Notes: generated by a model not told the origin, from the sequence alone. Positions 1 through 6,995 are shown, counted from the stretch's first letter. The stretch is DNA of 11,889 nucleotides from an uncultured Bacteroidota bacterium (GCA_903879995.1 CAIRNW010000030.1:1-11889); one strand, 5' to 3'. Numbers and translations: made by a program.

Positions 1-503
1 GCTACACAGCAATAATTTGCTTCAATGACTTCCGCTTTATTCAACTGGAGTTGGAAATAATGATCCTTCCTGATTACCGCTTCAACAGCTGTATGTAATT
101 TAAATTCTACTTGGTAGCGAGAAGCTTCTTTCAATAAAACATCAATAACCGACTGCGAGTTGTCCGAAACAGGAAACATTCTTCCATCCGATTCTGTTTT
201 TAATGCTACTCCCCGCTCCTGAAACCATTGAATGGTATCTGTTGTAAAAAAATGATGAATAACTTTTTTTACCAAGGCGGCTCCTCTTGGATAGAAGAAA
301 GGAAAATCCTTTTTATCAAAGCAGGCATGTGTAACGTTACAACGACCTCCTCCACTCACCTTTACTTTTGAAAGCAACTTTCCTGTTTTTTCAATCACTA
401 CAACTTTCCAACTTGGTTGTAGACGCGCCACAGTTATTGCAGTGAAAACCCCTGCAGCCCCTCCTCCAATTACCGCCACCTGGTATTGCTGAGAAGAAGC
501 CAT
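1..503 (-). CDS. HI0933/YhiN-family FAD-binding oxidoreductase, N-terminal part (partial)
   Basis: This gene starts with ATG at 503 and runs off the left edge, so only the first 167 residues are visible. The protein opens with a Rossmann βαβ unit: a glycine-rich GGGAAG at residues 13–18 (the GxGxxG dinucleotide loop) and an acidic Glu38 at the end of strand 2, where the adenosine ribose of FAD is usually bound. Residues 50–56, SGGGRCN, are the hallmark of the HI0933/YhiN/BaiN flavoprotein family, often annotated as 'aminoacetone oxidase family FAD-binding enzyme'. Family members are about 400 residues, so more than half is missing. No signal peptide or membrane segment is visible, so it is probably cytosolic. 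The physiological substrate of these proteins is generally uncertain and I cannot assign one. It begins four bases after the map stop, suggesting co-transcription and possibly translational coupling. No Shine–Dalgarno sequence is visible. Confidence 0.85.
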   Translation of the reverse strand, partial: MASSQQYQVAVIGGGAAGVFTAITVARLQPSWKVVVIEKTGKLLSKVKVSGGGRCNVTHACFDKKDFPFFYPRGAALVKKVIHHFFTTDTIQWFQERGVALKTESDGRMFPVSDNSQSVIDVLLKEASRYQVEFKLHTAVEAVIRKDHYFQLQLNKAEVIEANYCCV

Positions 504-507
504 GATG

Positions 508-1323
508 TTAAGCAAATAGTTTTACAGGGGCGGATGGGAATAGATTTTGATTGAGTCGTTCTGCTGCCTCAATAGGAGTATAATCAGATAATATTTCAGC
601 TTGATCCTTACGCACACAAACATCATGTTCAAAATGAACTGAAACTTTTGCATCTTTAGTACGAACTGTCCAGCCATCCTGATCGGTATACACTTCCTTT
701 TTCCCAAGATTAATCATAGGCTCAATGGCAAGCACTAAACCCTCCTTTAACTTTGGTCCGGAACCTCTCTTTCCGTAATTGGGAACTTGGGGATCCTCAT
801 GCAAGTTTTTACCCAACCCATGTCCCACTAATTCTCTGACCACCCCATAGCCATGTTTTTTTTCTGTGTGCTCTTGGATTGCAAAAGATATATCTCCTAC
901 CCGGTTTCCCGTAACAGCTTTCTCAATCCCTTTATATAGCGATTCCTTAGTAACTCGAATCAAATTTGAAATTGCAGTGGAGGGCTCCCCGATACAAAAG
1001 GTGTAAGCATGATCGCCATGCCACTCATTTAACACAACTCCCACATCTATAGAAATTACATCTCCCTCTTTCAACGGTTTACTATTGGGAAAACCATGCA
1101 CTACCACATCATTCACGGAAATACAGGAACTAAATGGATAACCGTGATAATTTAGGAAGGAAGGAATAGCCTTATGGTCACAGATAAACTGATGGATTCG
1201 CTGGTCTAACATTAATGTGGTAATACCAGCCCGAAGCTCGCCTGCTACCATGGCCAAGGTATTACTGACCAGCAAGGCGCTAGCCCGCATATGGGTAATC
1301 TCTTCTTCAGACTTAATTATCAT
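508..1323 (-). CDS. map: Type I methionine aminopeptidase
   Basis: The 271-residue product removes the initiator methionine from nascent proteins in the cytosol, acting at the ribosome exit. It has the pita-bread aminopeptidase fold with all five metal ligands expected of the family: Asp93 (in SIDVG), Asp104 (in HGDHAYTF), His168 (in GHGLG), Glu201 (in AIEPM) and Glu232 (in HFEHD). Substrate-site histidines are also present at His76 (VVHG) and His175 (NLHEDP). There is no N-terminal zinc-finger or SH3-binding extension, so this is the short bacterial class (MetAP Ia). His105, directly after metal ligand Asp104, is a residue I would more often expect to be Ser or Thr. The ATG at 1323 gives the normal N-terminus (IKSEEEI). 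An intrinsic terminator separates map from secY, so it may be expressed at a lower level than the ribosomal genes. I saw no convincing promoter of its own. Confidence 0.97.
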   Translation of the reverse strand: MIIKSEEEITHMRASALLVSNTLAMVAGELRAGITTLMLDQRIHQFICDHKAIPSFLNYHGYPFSSCISVNDVVVHGFPNSKPLKEGDVISIDVGVVLNEWHGDHAYTFCIGEPSTAISNLIRVTKESLYKGIEKAVTGNRVGDISFAIQEHTEKKHGYGVVRELVGHGLGKNLHEDPQVPNYGKRGSGPKLKEGLVLAIEPMINLGKKEVYTDQDGWTVRTKDAKVSVHFEHDVCVRKDQAEILSDYTPIEAAERLNQNLFPSAPVKLFA

Positions 1324-1339
1324 GTGACAAATATCTATG

Positions 1340-1376
1340 AAAAAATAAAAAACCCGGCCGAAGATTCAGCCGGGTT
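1340..1376 (-). terminator. Intrinsic terminator after secY
   Basis: On the minus strand an 8-bp perfect GC-rich stem (AACCCGGC at 1376–1369 pairing with GCCGGGTT at 1358–1351) encloses a 10-base loop. It is followed at once by a run that reads UUUUAUUUUUU in RNA (1350–1340). This is the textbook form of a Rho-independent terminator for minus-strand transcription. It lies 21 bases after the secY stop and ends 17 bases before the map start. The other side of the stem has no T-run on the plus strand, so it looks unidirectional. It plausibly ends the ribosomal protein transcript, wholly or partly. Confidence 0.9.
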
Positions 1377-1397
1377 GAAATTTCACAAAACAAATTT

Positions 1398-2735
1398 TTA
1401 CATATCAACAGGAGCAGCGGCTTGACGACCTTGTATTCTTCCGCTTTTCATTAATCCATCATATTGACGCATGAGTAACTGCGTTTCAATTTGCTGCAAG
1501 GTATCCAGGATAACTCCTACCATGATTAACAAAGAAGTTCCTCCGAAGAAAGTTGAAAACTGTTGGGTAACCCCTAACTTTTCAGCAATACCAGGTAATA
1601 TACCCACCAAGGCTAACAACAAGGCACCCGGCAACGTGATACGATCCATAATTGCTCCAATATAATCGGCAGTAGGCTGACCCGGCTTTACACCTGGAAT
1701 AAACCCATTGTTCTGTTTCAAATTATCTGCAATCTGCTTAGGATTAAAGATAAGAGCCGTATACAGGAAAGTAAATCCAATGACCACTACAGAATACAGC
1801 ACCATGTGCCAGATATTAGTCTGGTCAGTGATAGCTCGTAAGAAATCATTGGCTTGTGTATTGTAATTGGCAAATATGGTTGGAATAAAGATGATAGCTT
1901 GAGCAAAGATGATGGGCATTACACCAGAGCTATTTACTTTCAGCGGCAAGAATTGACGAGCACCACCAAATTGACGATTGCCTACAATCTGTTTTGCATA
2001 GTTGACGGGTACTTTACGAACACCCTGTACCAACAGGATACATCCCATGATAATAGCAATCAATACAGCAATCTCAATGATGAACAACAGTATTTGTCCA
2101 TTACGAACAGACTTGGCACTTAATTCCTGCAAGAAAGACTGTGGCAAACGGGCCAGGATACCAATCATGATGATAAGCGAAGTACCATTACCCAACCCTT
2201 TATCAGTGATCTTTTCTCCCATCCACATCACAAACAAAGTTCCCGCTGTCAATACCACTATTGTAGAGAGCCAAAAATAGGGAGCAAAGGCGGGGATAAT
2301 GCCACCACTCTGCGCAGTTAAGCCTTGTAAATAGGTAACGTAAGCAGAAGCCTGCAATAACGTTACTACCACAGTCAGATAGCGGGTGTATTGGTTAATT
2401 TTTTTACGTCCACTCTCACCTTCTTTCTGCATTTTCTGGAACTGAGGCACCAATACAGTGAGTAACTGTACAAAGATGGAGGCAGAAATATAGGGCATAA
2501 TACCCAACGCAAAAATGGAGGCTTGGTTAAAAGCTCCGCCCGAGAAGGCATCAATTAATCCTAATATTCCTGTGCTGTTTTCAGCAGAGGCAGCCAATTT
2601 AATGGGATCTATACCCGGTAATGCTATGTAGGCACCAATCCGGTAAATCGTAATCATCAAGAGCGTAAAAAGAATCTTATCACGAAGCTCTTCGATACTC
2701 CAAATGTTGCGAAACGTTTGAAAAAATTTCTTCAC
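1398..2735 (-). CDS. secY: Protein translocase subunit SecY
   Basis: The 445-residue product is the central channel of the SecYEG translocase in the inner membrane, through which preproteins are exported and membrane proteins inserted. Ten hydrophobic segments can be placed at roughly residues 20–38, 72–98, 118–137, 153–172, 183–202, 215–236, 270–288, 308–329, 366–384 and 397–414. The plug region follows TM1 (about 58–72, GLIDAFSGGAF). The cytosolic loop between TM6 and TM7 is basic, and the TM8–TM9 loop has the typical NPKQIADNLKQNNGFIPG stretch; both loops contact ribosomes and SecA in characterised homologues. Length is normal. The start codon is GTG at 2735: an in-frame stop lies two codons upstream and no ATG is available, and the resulting N-terminus (MKKFFQTFRNIW) is typical. 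It is the last gene before a strong terminator and is separated from rplO by 28 bases. Confidence 0.98.
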   Translation of the reverse strand: MKKFFQTFRNIWSIEELRDKILFTLLMITIYRIGAYIALPGIDPIKLAASAENSTGILGLIDAFSGGAFNQASIFALGIMPYISASIFVQLLTVLVPQFQKMQKEGESGRKKINQYTRYLTVVVTLLQASAYVTYLQGLTAQSGGIIPAFAPYFWLSTIVVLTAGTLFVMWMGEKITDKGLGNGTSLIIMIGILARLPQSFLQELSAKSVRNGQILLFIIEIAVLIAIIMGCILLVQGVRKVPVNYAKQIVGNRQFGGARQFLPLKVNSSGVMPIIFAQAIIFIPTIFANYNTQANDFLRAITDQTNIWHMVLYSVVVIGFTFLYTALIFNPKQIADNLKQNNGFIPGVKPGQPTADYIGAIMDRITLPGALLLALVGILPGIAEKLGVTQQFSTFFGGTSLLIMVGVILDTLQQIETQLLMRQYDGLMKSGRIQGRQAAAPVDM

Positions 2736-2763
2736 GGTTTAATTGAGGTTTTGGTCAACTAAT

Positions 2764-3213
2764 TTAAGCAACGATCTCGACAGTACCACCCGCCGCCTCA
2801 ATGGCAGCCTTAGCCTTGGCACTGATGGCATTTACACGGAAGCTATACTTCCCTTTCACCTCACCATTTCCGAGCACTTTCACACGATCAGTCTGACTAA
2901 TCAGCCCATTGATGTATAGATTCTCAAGTGAAAACTCGGTGATATTGTACTTGCTCGCTAATTGCTCCAGCTGTCCCAGGTTCAAAACTTTGTAAGAAAC
3001 ACGATGTGGGTTTTTAAAACCACGCTTAGGCACTCGACGCTGGATAGGCATCTGGCCACCCTCATGCGCCATCTTGTTCTTAAAACCGGTACGGCTCTGC
3101 GCACCTTTAGTTCCTTTTGTAGAGGTACCCCCGTGTCCGGATCCATCTCCACGTCCAATTCTTTTTGTTTTGTGCGTAGCCCCTTTTGCAGGCTTTAGTT
3201 GATGCAGTTTCAT
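2764..3213 (-). CDS. rplO: 50S ribosomal protein L15
   Basis: L15 is a late-assembly 50S protein that binds 23S rRNA. The N-terminal half is an extended, Gly- and basic-rich region that threads into rRNA (RGDGSGHGG at about residues 21–29, then KGTKGAQSRTGF). It is followed by the family signature EGGQMPIQRRVPKRGF (about 51–66) and a globular C-terminal domain ending AAIEAAGGTVEIVA. At 149 residues it is of normal length. It precedes secY, as in most bacteria. The spacer separating it from rpmD is 84 bases, the longest between ribosomal protein genes in the window, and contains two potential hairpins. The ATG at 3213 has an A-rich leader without a Shine–Dalgarno sequence. Confidence 0.98.
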   Translation of the reverse strand: MKLHQLKPAKGATHKTKRIGRGDGSGHGGTSTKGTKGAQSRTGFKNKMAHEGGQMPIQRRVPKRGFKNPHRVSYKVLNLGQLEQLASKYNITEFSLENLYINGLISQTDRVKVLGNGEVKGKYSFRVNAISAKAKAAIEAAGGTVEIVA

Positions 3214-3234
3214 AGCTTTTATTGTTTACTCATC

Positions 3235-3291
3235 GCCCCGAAAGCAATTTTGAACGGGGCTCGCATTAATAAATGGAGCGCAAGTGCGCTC
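3235..3291 (-). promoter_or_regulatory. Two-hairpin spacer between rpmD and rplO
   Basis: On the minus-strand RNA, a perfect 6-bp stem GAGCGC/GCGCUC with loop ACUU (3291–3276) comes first. After a short AU-rich stretch a second 6-bp stem GCCCCG/CGGGGC follows with a 14-base loop (3260–3235). Neither stem is followed by a U-run, so they do not look like terminators. They could stabilise or process the mRNA, or control rplO–secY translation, but the role is inference. The structures themselves are direct readings of complementary sequence. Confidence 0.5.
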
Positions 3292-3297
3292 GGTTTG

Positions 3298-3480
3298 TTA
3301 TTTAGATTCTTCGATTTTAAGCAGGTGATTAACCTTGCGAACCATACCCAAAACCTGTGGAGTAGCTTCTACTTCACGACTTGAGTTGGTCTTATTTAAA
3401 CCAAGCGCCTGCAGCGTTAACTTTTGACGCTCTGGTCTATCAATCGGACTTTTTACAAGCGTTATTTTAATTTTTTTCAT
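3298..3480 (-). CDS. rpmD: 50S ribosomal protein L30
   Basis: L30 is a small 23S rRNA-binding protein of the large subunit. The 60-residue length matches the short bacterial form, with no eukaryote- or archaeon-like extension. The family pattern is visible: an N-terminal β-strand (KKIKITLVKSPI), the helix start RPERQKLTLQALGL, and the second helix QVLGMVRKVNHLLKI. It lies 10 bases after rpsE and is followed by the structured rplO spacer. L30 is dispensable and missing in some bacterial lineages; here it is intact. Confidence 0.97.
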   Translation of the reverse strand: MKKIKITLVKSPIDRPERQKLTLQALGLNKTNSSREVEATPQVLGMVRKVNHLLKIEESK

Positions 3481-3490
3481 GATCTGTCTT

Positions 3491-4009
3491 TTAACCGTTA
3501 AATACTTTTTTCAATCCAACTGTACGAGTTTTTGCAACCTGTACAGGCTCACGCAACAAAGCAAGCGCTTTGAAGGTTGCCTTCACCACATTATGTGGGT
3601 TAGCAGATCCCAATGATTTAGCAAGAACGTCTGTTACACCTGCACTCTCTAATACGGCACGCATAGATCCCCCGGCAATTACTCCGGTACCATGTGCAGC
3701 GGGCTTAATTAATACTTTAGCAGCACCTTCTTTTGCCCACTGATCATGAGGAACAGTACCCTTCATAATCGGAACTTTGATCAGGTTCTTTTTAGCATCC
3801 TCAATACCCTTGGTTATAGCTTCTTGCACTTCTTTAGCTTTACCAAGACCATGCCCTACTACACCATTTCCATTCCCAACTACCACCAGGGCAGAAAAAC
3901 TAAAGGCACGACCACCTTTGGTAGTTTTTACCACACGGTTGATGGCTACGACTTTGTCCTTCAACTCGAGGTCGCCGGCTTTTACTCTGTTCAAATTGAG
4001 CTTTGACAT
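3491..4009 (-). CDS. rpsE: 30S ribosomal protein S5
   Basis: S5 is a 30S protein near the mRNA entry channel and the decoding region, important for translational accuracy. The N-terminal S5 double-stranded-RNA-binding-like domain spans about residues 15–80 and includes the loop [20 protein letters not shown] (27–45 region), where spectinomycin-resistance changes occur in E. coli, followed by [17 protein letters not shown]. The C-terminal domain carries [19 protein letters not shown] (107–125) and [14 protein letters not shown] (132–145). At 172 residues the length is normal. It sits between rplR and rpmD with spacers of 28 and 10 bases, the usual spc order. Confidence 0.98.
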   Translation of the reverse strand: MSKLNLNRVKAGDLELKDKVVAINRVVKTTKGGRAFSFSALVVVGNGNGVVGHGLGKAKEVQEAITKGIEDAKKNLIKVPIMKGTVPHDQWAKEGAAKVLIKPAAHGTGVIAGGSMRAVLESAGVTDVLAKSLGSANPHNVVKATFKALALLREPVQVAKTRTVGLKKVFNG

Positions 4010-4037
4010 GTATAGTTTTTTTGTTGCGTTTAATTAA

Positions 4038-4397
4038 TTAGAACTTTAGTCCTCCTTCACGTGCTCCATCAGCAACTGACTTAACACGACCATGATAAAG
4101 ATAACCTCCACGATCAAAGGTTACTTCAGTAATACCAAGCGCCACCGCCTTGCGGGCAATAGCAGCACCGACTAATTTACTCTTTTCGGTCTTGGTCACT
4201 TTCTGTGCAGCAATATCCTTATCGCGAGAAGAAGCTGCAGCTACTGTTTGCCCATTGTTATCGTCAATCAGTTGAGCATAGATATCGGCATTGCTTCTGT
4301 AAATAGACAAGCGAGGTCTTGTTGCAATTCCACTAATCTTACGACGAATACGATAGCGGATATTTTGCCTTCTTTTGGTTTTAAATTGAGGAGTCAT
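4038..4397 (-). CDS. rplR: 50S ribosomal protein L18
   Basis: L18 binds 5S rRNA and, with L5, anchors it to the large subunit. The 119-residue protein has a basic N-terminal tail ([15 protein letters not shown]) for RNA contact, the [20 protein letters not shown] β-strands (about 28–47), and the family's characteristic ending, [20 protein letters not shown] followed by GGLKF. Length and architecture are normal. It is 28 bases downstream of rplF and 28 upstream of rpsE. Confidence 0.98.
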   Translation of the reverse strand: MTPQFKTKRRQNIRYRIRRKISGIATRPRLSIYRSNADIYAQLIDDNNGQTVAAASSRDKDIAAQKVTKTEKSKLVGAAIARKAVALGITEVTFDRGGYLYHGRVKSVADGAREGGLKF

Positions 4398-4425
4398 CTC
4401 TTATACTGTTTTAAAAAACATTTAA

Positions 4426-4980
4426 TTATTTACCAGCCGCTTTACCAGCTTTCTTACGAACCACTTCACCCACGTAACGAACTCCCTTACCCTTGTAAGG
4501 CTCTGGCTTACGAAGGCTACGCAATTTGGCAGCCACCTGACCAATCAATTGCTTGTCGATACCCTCCAATGTGATGATGGGATTCTGTCCCTTCTCCTGT
4601 GCAGTACCTACCTTCAATTCCTTGGGAACTTCAAAAATGATATTGTGAGAATAACCAAGAGACAAGTCCAGCACATTACCAGCATTGGTAGCTTTGAAAC
4701 CTACCCCGATCAACTCGAGCTTACGCTCATATCCCTCGGTAACCCCCTTAATCAAATTGGAGAGCAATGCACGATACAAACCATGCAATGCACGATGGCG
4801 AATTTGATTGGTGGGACGACCTAATACAACTTGGTTGTCCTTTACTTCAACAACAATGTCGCGATCAAGCGCTTGCTTCAATTCGCCCTTGGAACCTTTT
4901 ACGGTTACCACATTGTCTTTCCCAATTGTAACGGTAACACCATTGGGAACTGAAATCGGTTTTCTTCCTATACGTGACAT
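4426..4980 (-). CDS. rplF: 50S ribosomal protein L6
   Basis: L6 is a two-domain 50S protein near the GTPase-associated region and the sarcin–ricin loop. The 184 residues contain the tandem L6 folds: domain 1 begins SRIGRKPISVPNGV, and domain 2 has the signature region KPEPYKGKGVRYVGEVVRKK near the C-terminus (about 157–176), followed by a short Lys/Ala tail. The start is taken at ATG 4980 because the family begins MSRIGRKPI. The reading frame stays open to a GTG at 5007, but that adds an unlike sequence (MLYLLKTKN) and would overlap rpsH. With this start the spacer to rpsH is 11 bases, matching the rest of the operon. Confidence 0.98.
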   Translation of the reverse strand: MSRIGRKPISVPNGVTVTIGKDNVVTVKGSKGELKQALDRDIVVEVKDNQVVLGRPTNQIRHRALHGLYRALLSNLIKGVTEGYERKLELIGVGFKATNAGNVLDLSLGYSHNIIFEVPKELKVGTAQEKGQNPIITLEGIDKQLIGQVAAKLRSLRKPEPYKGKGVRYVGEVVRKKAGKAAGK

Positions 4981-4991
4981 ATTCTTTGTTT

Positions 4992-5390
4992 TTAATAGAT
5001 ATAACACAACACCTCACCACCTACATTCTGCGCTTTTGCATCCTTATCGGTCATCACACCTTTTGAAGTAGATAGAATGGCAACGCCTAATCCACTTTTT
5101 ACACGTCTGAACTCAGCAGGTTTTGCATACTGACGCAGACCTGGACGACTCACGCGTTCCATACTTTGTATGGCAGGTTGCTTGGTTGAAGGATCATATT
5201 TCAAGGCGATTTTAATAACACCTTGTTTATTGTCATCCTCAAATTTGTATTTCAGGATATACCCCTGGTTGTAGAGGATCTCCGTCATACGCTTCTTCAA
5301 GTTAGAAGCAGGAATGTCGACTACACGGTGACCCGCCATCTGTGCGTTGCGGATACGAGTCAGGAAGTCTGCTATTGGATCTGTTACCAT
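4992..5390 (-). CDS. rpsH: 30S ribosomal protein S8
   Basis: S8 is a primary 16S rRNA-binding protein of the 30S platform, and in E. coli it is the translational repressor of the spc operon. The 132-residue protein has the usual N-terminal DPIADFLTRIRNAQMAGH and the C-terminal RNA-binding core: SRPGLRQY, then GLGVAILSTSKGVMTDKDA, then GGEVLCYIY at the very end. Length is normal. Whether S8 autoregulates this operon cannot be seen: I did not recognise an E. coli-like S8 site at the rplX/rplE junction. Confidence 0.98.
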   Translation of the reverse strand: MVTDPIADFLTRIRNAQMAGHRVVDIPASNLKKRMTEILYNQGYILKYKFEDDNKQGVIKIALKYDPSTKQPAIQSMERVSRPGLRQYAKPAEFRRVKSGLGVAILSTSKGVMTDKDAKAQNVGGEVLCYIY

Positions 5391-5408
5391 AATTCGTTTT
5401 TTTAAAGA

Positions 5409-5678
5409 TTACCAGCTTGCTTTTTTAAGTCCGGGAATTTTACCATTGAGGGCCATATCACGAAGGGCAACCCTGGAAATTCCAAAGTAGCGAACGTACC
5501 CCTTAGGACGACCAGTCAACTGACAACGATTCTTAAGACGAACTTTAGAACCATTGCGGGGTAATTCATCCAGTGCTTTCCAGTCACCGGCCTGTTTCAA
5601 CGCTTCGCGCTTGGCAGCATAATGATCTACCATTCTTTCACGCTTACGCTGTCTGGCTTTTACGGAAGTTTTTGCCAT
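5409..5678 (-). CDS. rpsN: 30S ribosomal protein S14, zinc-independent type
   Basis: S14 is a 30S head protein that helps assemble the A- and P-site region of the small subunit. This copy is the long, zinc-free form: 89 residues rather than about 61, with a single cysteine (Cys52, in [20 protein letters not shown]) instead of the paired CxxC motifs of the zinc-binding form. The C-terminus [11 protein letters not shown] is the classical S14 ending. It lies between rplE and rpsH with spacers of 18 bases on each side. Being zinc-free, its function should not depend on zinc supply. Confidence 0.98.
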   Translation of the reverse strand: MAKTSVKARQRKRERMVDHYAAKREALKQAGDWKALDELPRNGSKVRLKNRCQLTGRPKGYVRYFGISRVALRDMALNGKIPGLKKASW

Positions 5679-5696
5679 GAGTCTTTATTAAGGTTA

Positions 5697-6266
5697 TTAG
5701 TTATTTTTTGCGTTTTTGAAAGGCATTCCCATTTCTTTCAGCAACTCAAATGCTTCTTCGTCACTGTTTGCTGTAGTAACAAAAGTGATATCCATACCGG
5801 TGATTTTACTCACTTTATCGATATCAATTTCAGGGAAAATGATTTGCTCGGTAACACCCGAGGTATAATTACCACGGCCGTCAAATGACTTGTCATTCAC
5901 CCCTTTGAAGTCACGAACACGAGGTAAAGCAACAGAGATCAAACGATCCATGAACTCATACATTTTCTCGCCACGTAGCGTCACTTTTGCACCAATGGGC
6001 ATTCCCTTACGAAGCTTAAAGTTTGAAATGTCTTTCTTAGACATGGTCGGTACTGCCTTCTGACCAGTAATAGTGGTCAATTCTTCAACAGCAATATCTA
6101 CTGTCTTTTTATCAGATACCGCACCATTGATACCACGGTTTACACAAATTTTTTCCAGACGGGGTGCTTGCATCACCGTGTCGTAGTTAAACTTTTTGAC
6201 CAGGTTGGGTACTACCTCGTTCTTATACTTGGCAGCTAATCTTGGTTTGTACGTTTTTGTACTCAT
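5697..6266 (-). CDS. rplE: 50S ribosomal protein L5
   Basis: L5 binds 5S rRNA and forms part of the bridge to the 30S head and of the contact with P-site tRNA. The 189-residue protein shows the family pattern: [12 protein letters not shown] (about 35–46), [20 protein letters not shown] followed by LRGEKMYEF (about 77–105), [20 protein letters not shown] (about 115–134) and [13 protein letters not shown] (about 140–152). Its ATG overlaps the rplX stop in an ATGA, the only gene overlap in the window. It is also the only gene with a clear Shine–Dalgarno-like AGGAG (6278–6274), seven bases before the start. Length is slightly above the E. coli protein because of short extra ends. Confidence 0.98.
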   Translation of the reverse strand: MSTKTYKPRLAAKYKNEVVPNLVKKFNYDTVMQAPRLEKICVNRGINGAVSDKKTVDIAVEELTTITGQKAVPTMSKKDISNFKLRKGMPIGAKVTLRGEKMYEFMDRLISVALPRVRDFKGVNDKSFDGRGNYTSGVTEQIIFPEIDIDKVSKITGMDITFVTTANSDEEAFELLKEMGMPFKNAKNN

Positions 6267-6598
6267 AACGTTTCTCCTGATTTTTTGGAAATTCTTACTG
6301 TTTTACCATTGTTACGCTCACGCTTTACACGAGCAGCAGCCTTGGCTTTGGCATCCCACAACATCACATTACTGATGTGAATGGGCGCTTCTTTTTTTAC
6401 AATACCACCCTTAGTATTTTGGGCTGTTGGTTTTGTATGCTTGGTGATAATATTCACCCCTTCCACAATTACTTTACCCTCTTCAACCAACACTTCGCGT
6501 ACCGTACGTGGTTTGGCAAGGTCTTTATCATCCCCGGCTATTACCACTACAGTATCACCTTTGCGGATGTTGTACTTGGCTTTAAATCTTGCTTTCAT
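6263..6598 (-). CDS. rplX: 50S ribosomal protein L24
   Basis: L24 is an early 50S assembly initiator that binds the 5' part of 23S rRNA near the exit tunnel. The 111-residue protein has a KOW/SH3-like domain starting [16 protein letters not shown] (11–26) and the signature [17 protein letters not shown] (41–57), followed by [19 protein letters not shown] (64–82). The KOW loop is unusual: where the common form has a KG..G.V pattern, this protein reads KDLAKPRTV (25–33), apparently losing both conserved glycines and carrying about two extra residues. The remainder is normal, so it is very likely functional. Its TGA stop overlaps the rplE start. Confidence 0.97.
   Translation of the reverse strand: MKARFKAKYNIRKGDTVVVIAGDDKDLAKPRTVREVLVEEGKVIVEGVNIITKHTKPTAQNTKGGIVKKEAPIHISNVMLWDAKAKAAARVKRERNNGKTVRISKKSGETL
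6274..6278 (-). promoter_or_regulatory. Shine–Dalgarno-like AGGAG for rplE
   Basis: The minus strand reads AGGAG here, seven bases before the rplE ATG, inside the last codons of rplX. None of the other gene starts in the window shows a comparable G-rich motif at that distance; their leaders are A-rich instead, as is common in Bacteroidota. The same bases encode Ser-Gly-Glu in L24, so it may be coincidence, but position and spacing fit a ribosome-binding site for a start that overlaps the upstream gene. Confidence 0.5.
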
Positions 6599-6626
6599 AG
6601 TTTGCTTCTTATGATTTACTCCGTGA

Positions 6627-6995
6627 TTAAAGAACCTCGGGAGCTAATGAGATAATTTTCATATAACCCTTGTCACGAAGTTCACGGGCAACGGGGCCAA
6701 ATATGCGGGTACCGCGTGGTTCGTCAGACTGGTTAAGAATTACAACAGCATTGTCATCAAAACGGATATAAGAACCATCTTTACGACGTAGCTTATTAGT
6801 GGTACGCACAATCACCGCTTTAGCAACTGTTCCTTTTTTAATACCTCCGGCAGGTAGCGCATCCTTAACGGTTACTACGATCTTGTCACCGATTCGGGCG
6901 TAGCGCTGTCCACTATTACCGAGTACACGAATACAGAGTACCTCTTTGGCACCACTGTTATCGGCCACATTCAATCGGCTTTCTTGTTGTATCAT
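6627..6995 (-). CDS. rplN: 50S ribosomal protein L14
   Basis: L14 is a highly conserved 50S protein at the subunit interface, forming bridges with 16S rRNA. The 122-residue length is exactly the usual one. The hallmark [16 protein letters not shown] is at residues 11–26, followed by the β-barrel strand region [20 protein letters not shown] and [19 protein letters not shown] (about 70–90), ending with [20 protein letters not shown]. It is the first gene of the classical spc group. Here it follows rpsQ after 35 bases without a terminator, so the S10 and spc groups appear continuous. Confidence 0.98.
   Translation of the reverse strand: MIQQESRLNVADNSGAKEVLCIRVLGNSGQRYARIGDKIVVTVKDALPAGGIKKGTVAKAVIVRTTNKLRRKDGSYIRFDDNAVVILNQSDEPRGTRIFGPVARELRDKGYMKIISLAPEVL

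Noticed and set aside
522..707. Second minus-strand reading frame within map (61 residues)
   Set aside because: It lies wholly inside map in another frame, has no recognisable motif, and map has all its catalytic residues.
1321..1345. Possible Bacteroidota −7 element (GATATTTG, against TAnnTTTG) just before map
   Set aside because: It touches the map start closely, has a mismatch at the first base, and has no TTTG element 19–21 bases upstream, where the terminator stem lies.
3235..3260. GCCCCG/CGGGGC stem as a terminator after rpmD
   Set aside because: No U-run follows the stem on the minus strand, the loop is long, and essential genes rplO and secY follow downstream.
4981..5007. N-terminal extension of L6 from a GTG at 5007
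   Set aside because: The nine extra residues (MLYLLKTKN) do not match the family and the start would overlap rpsH; the ATG at 4980 gives the standard MSRIGRKPI start.
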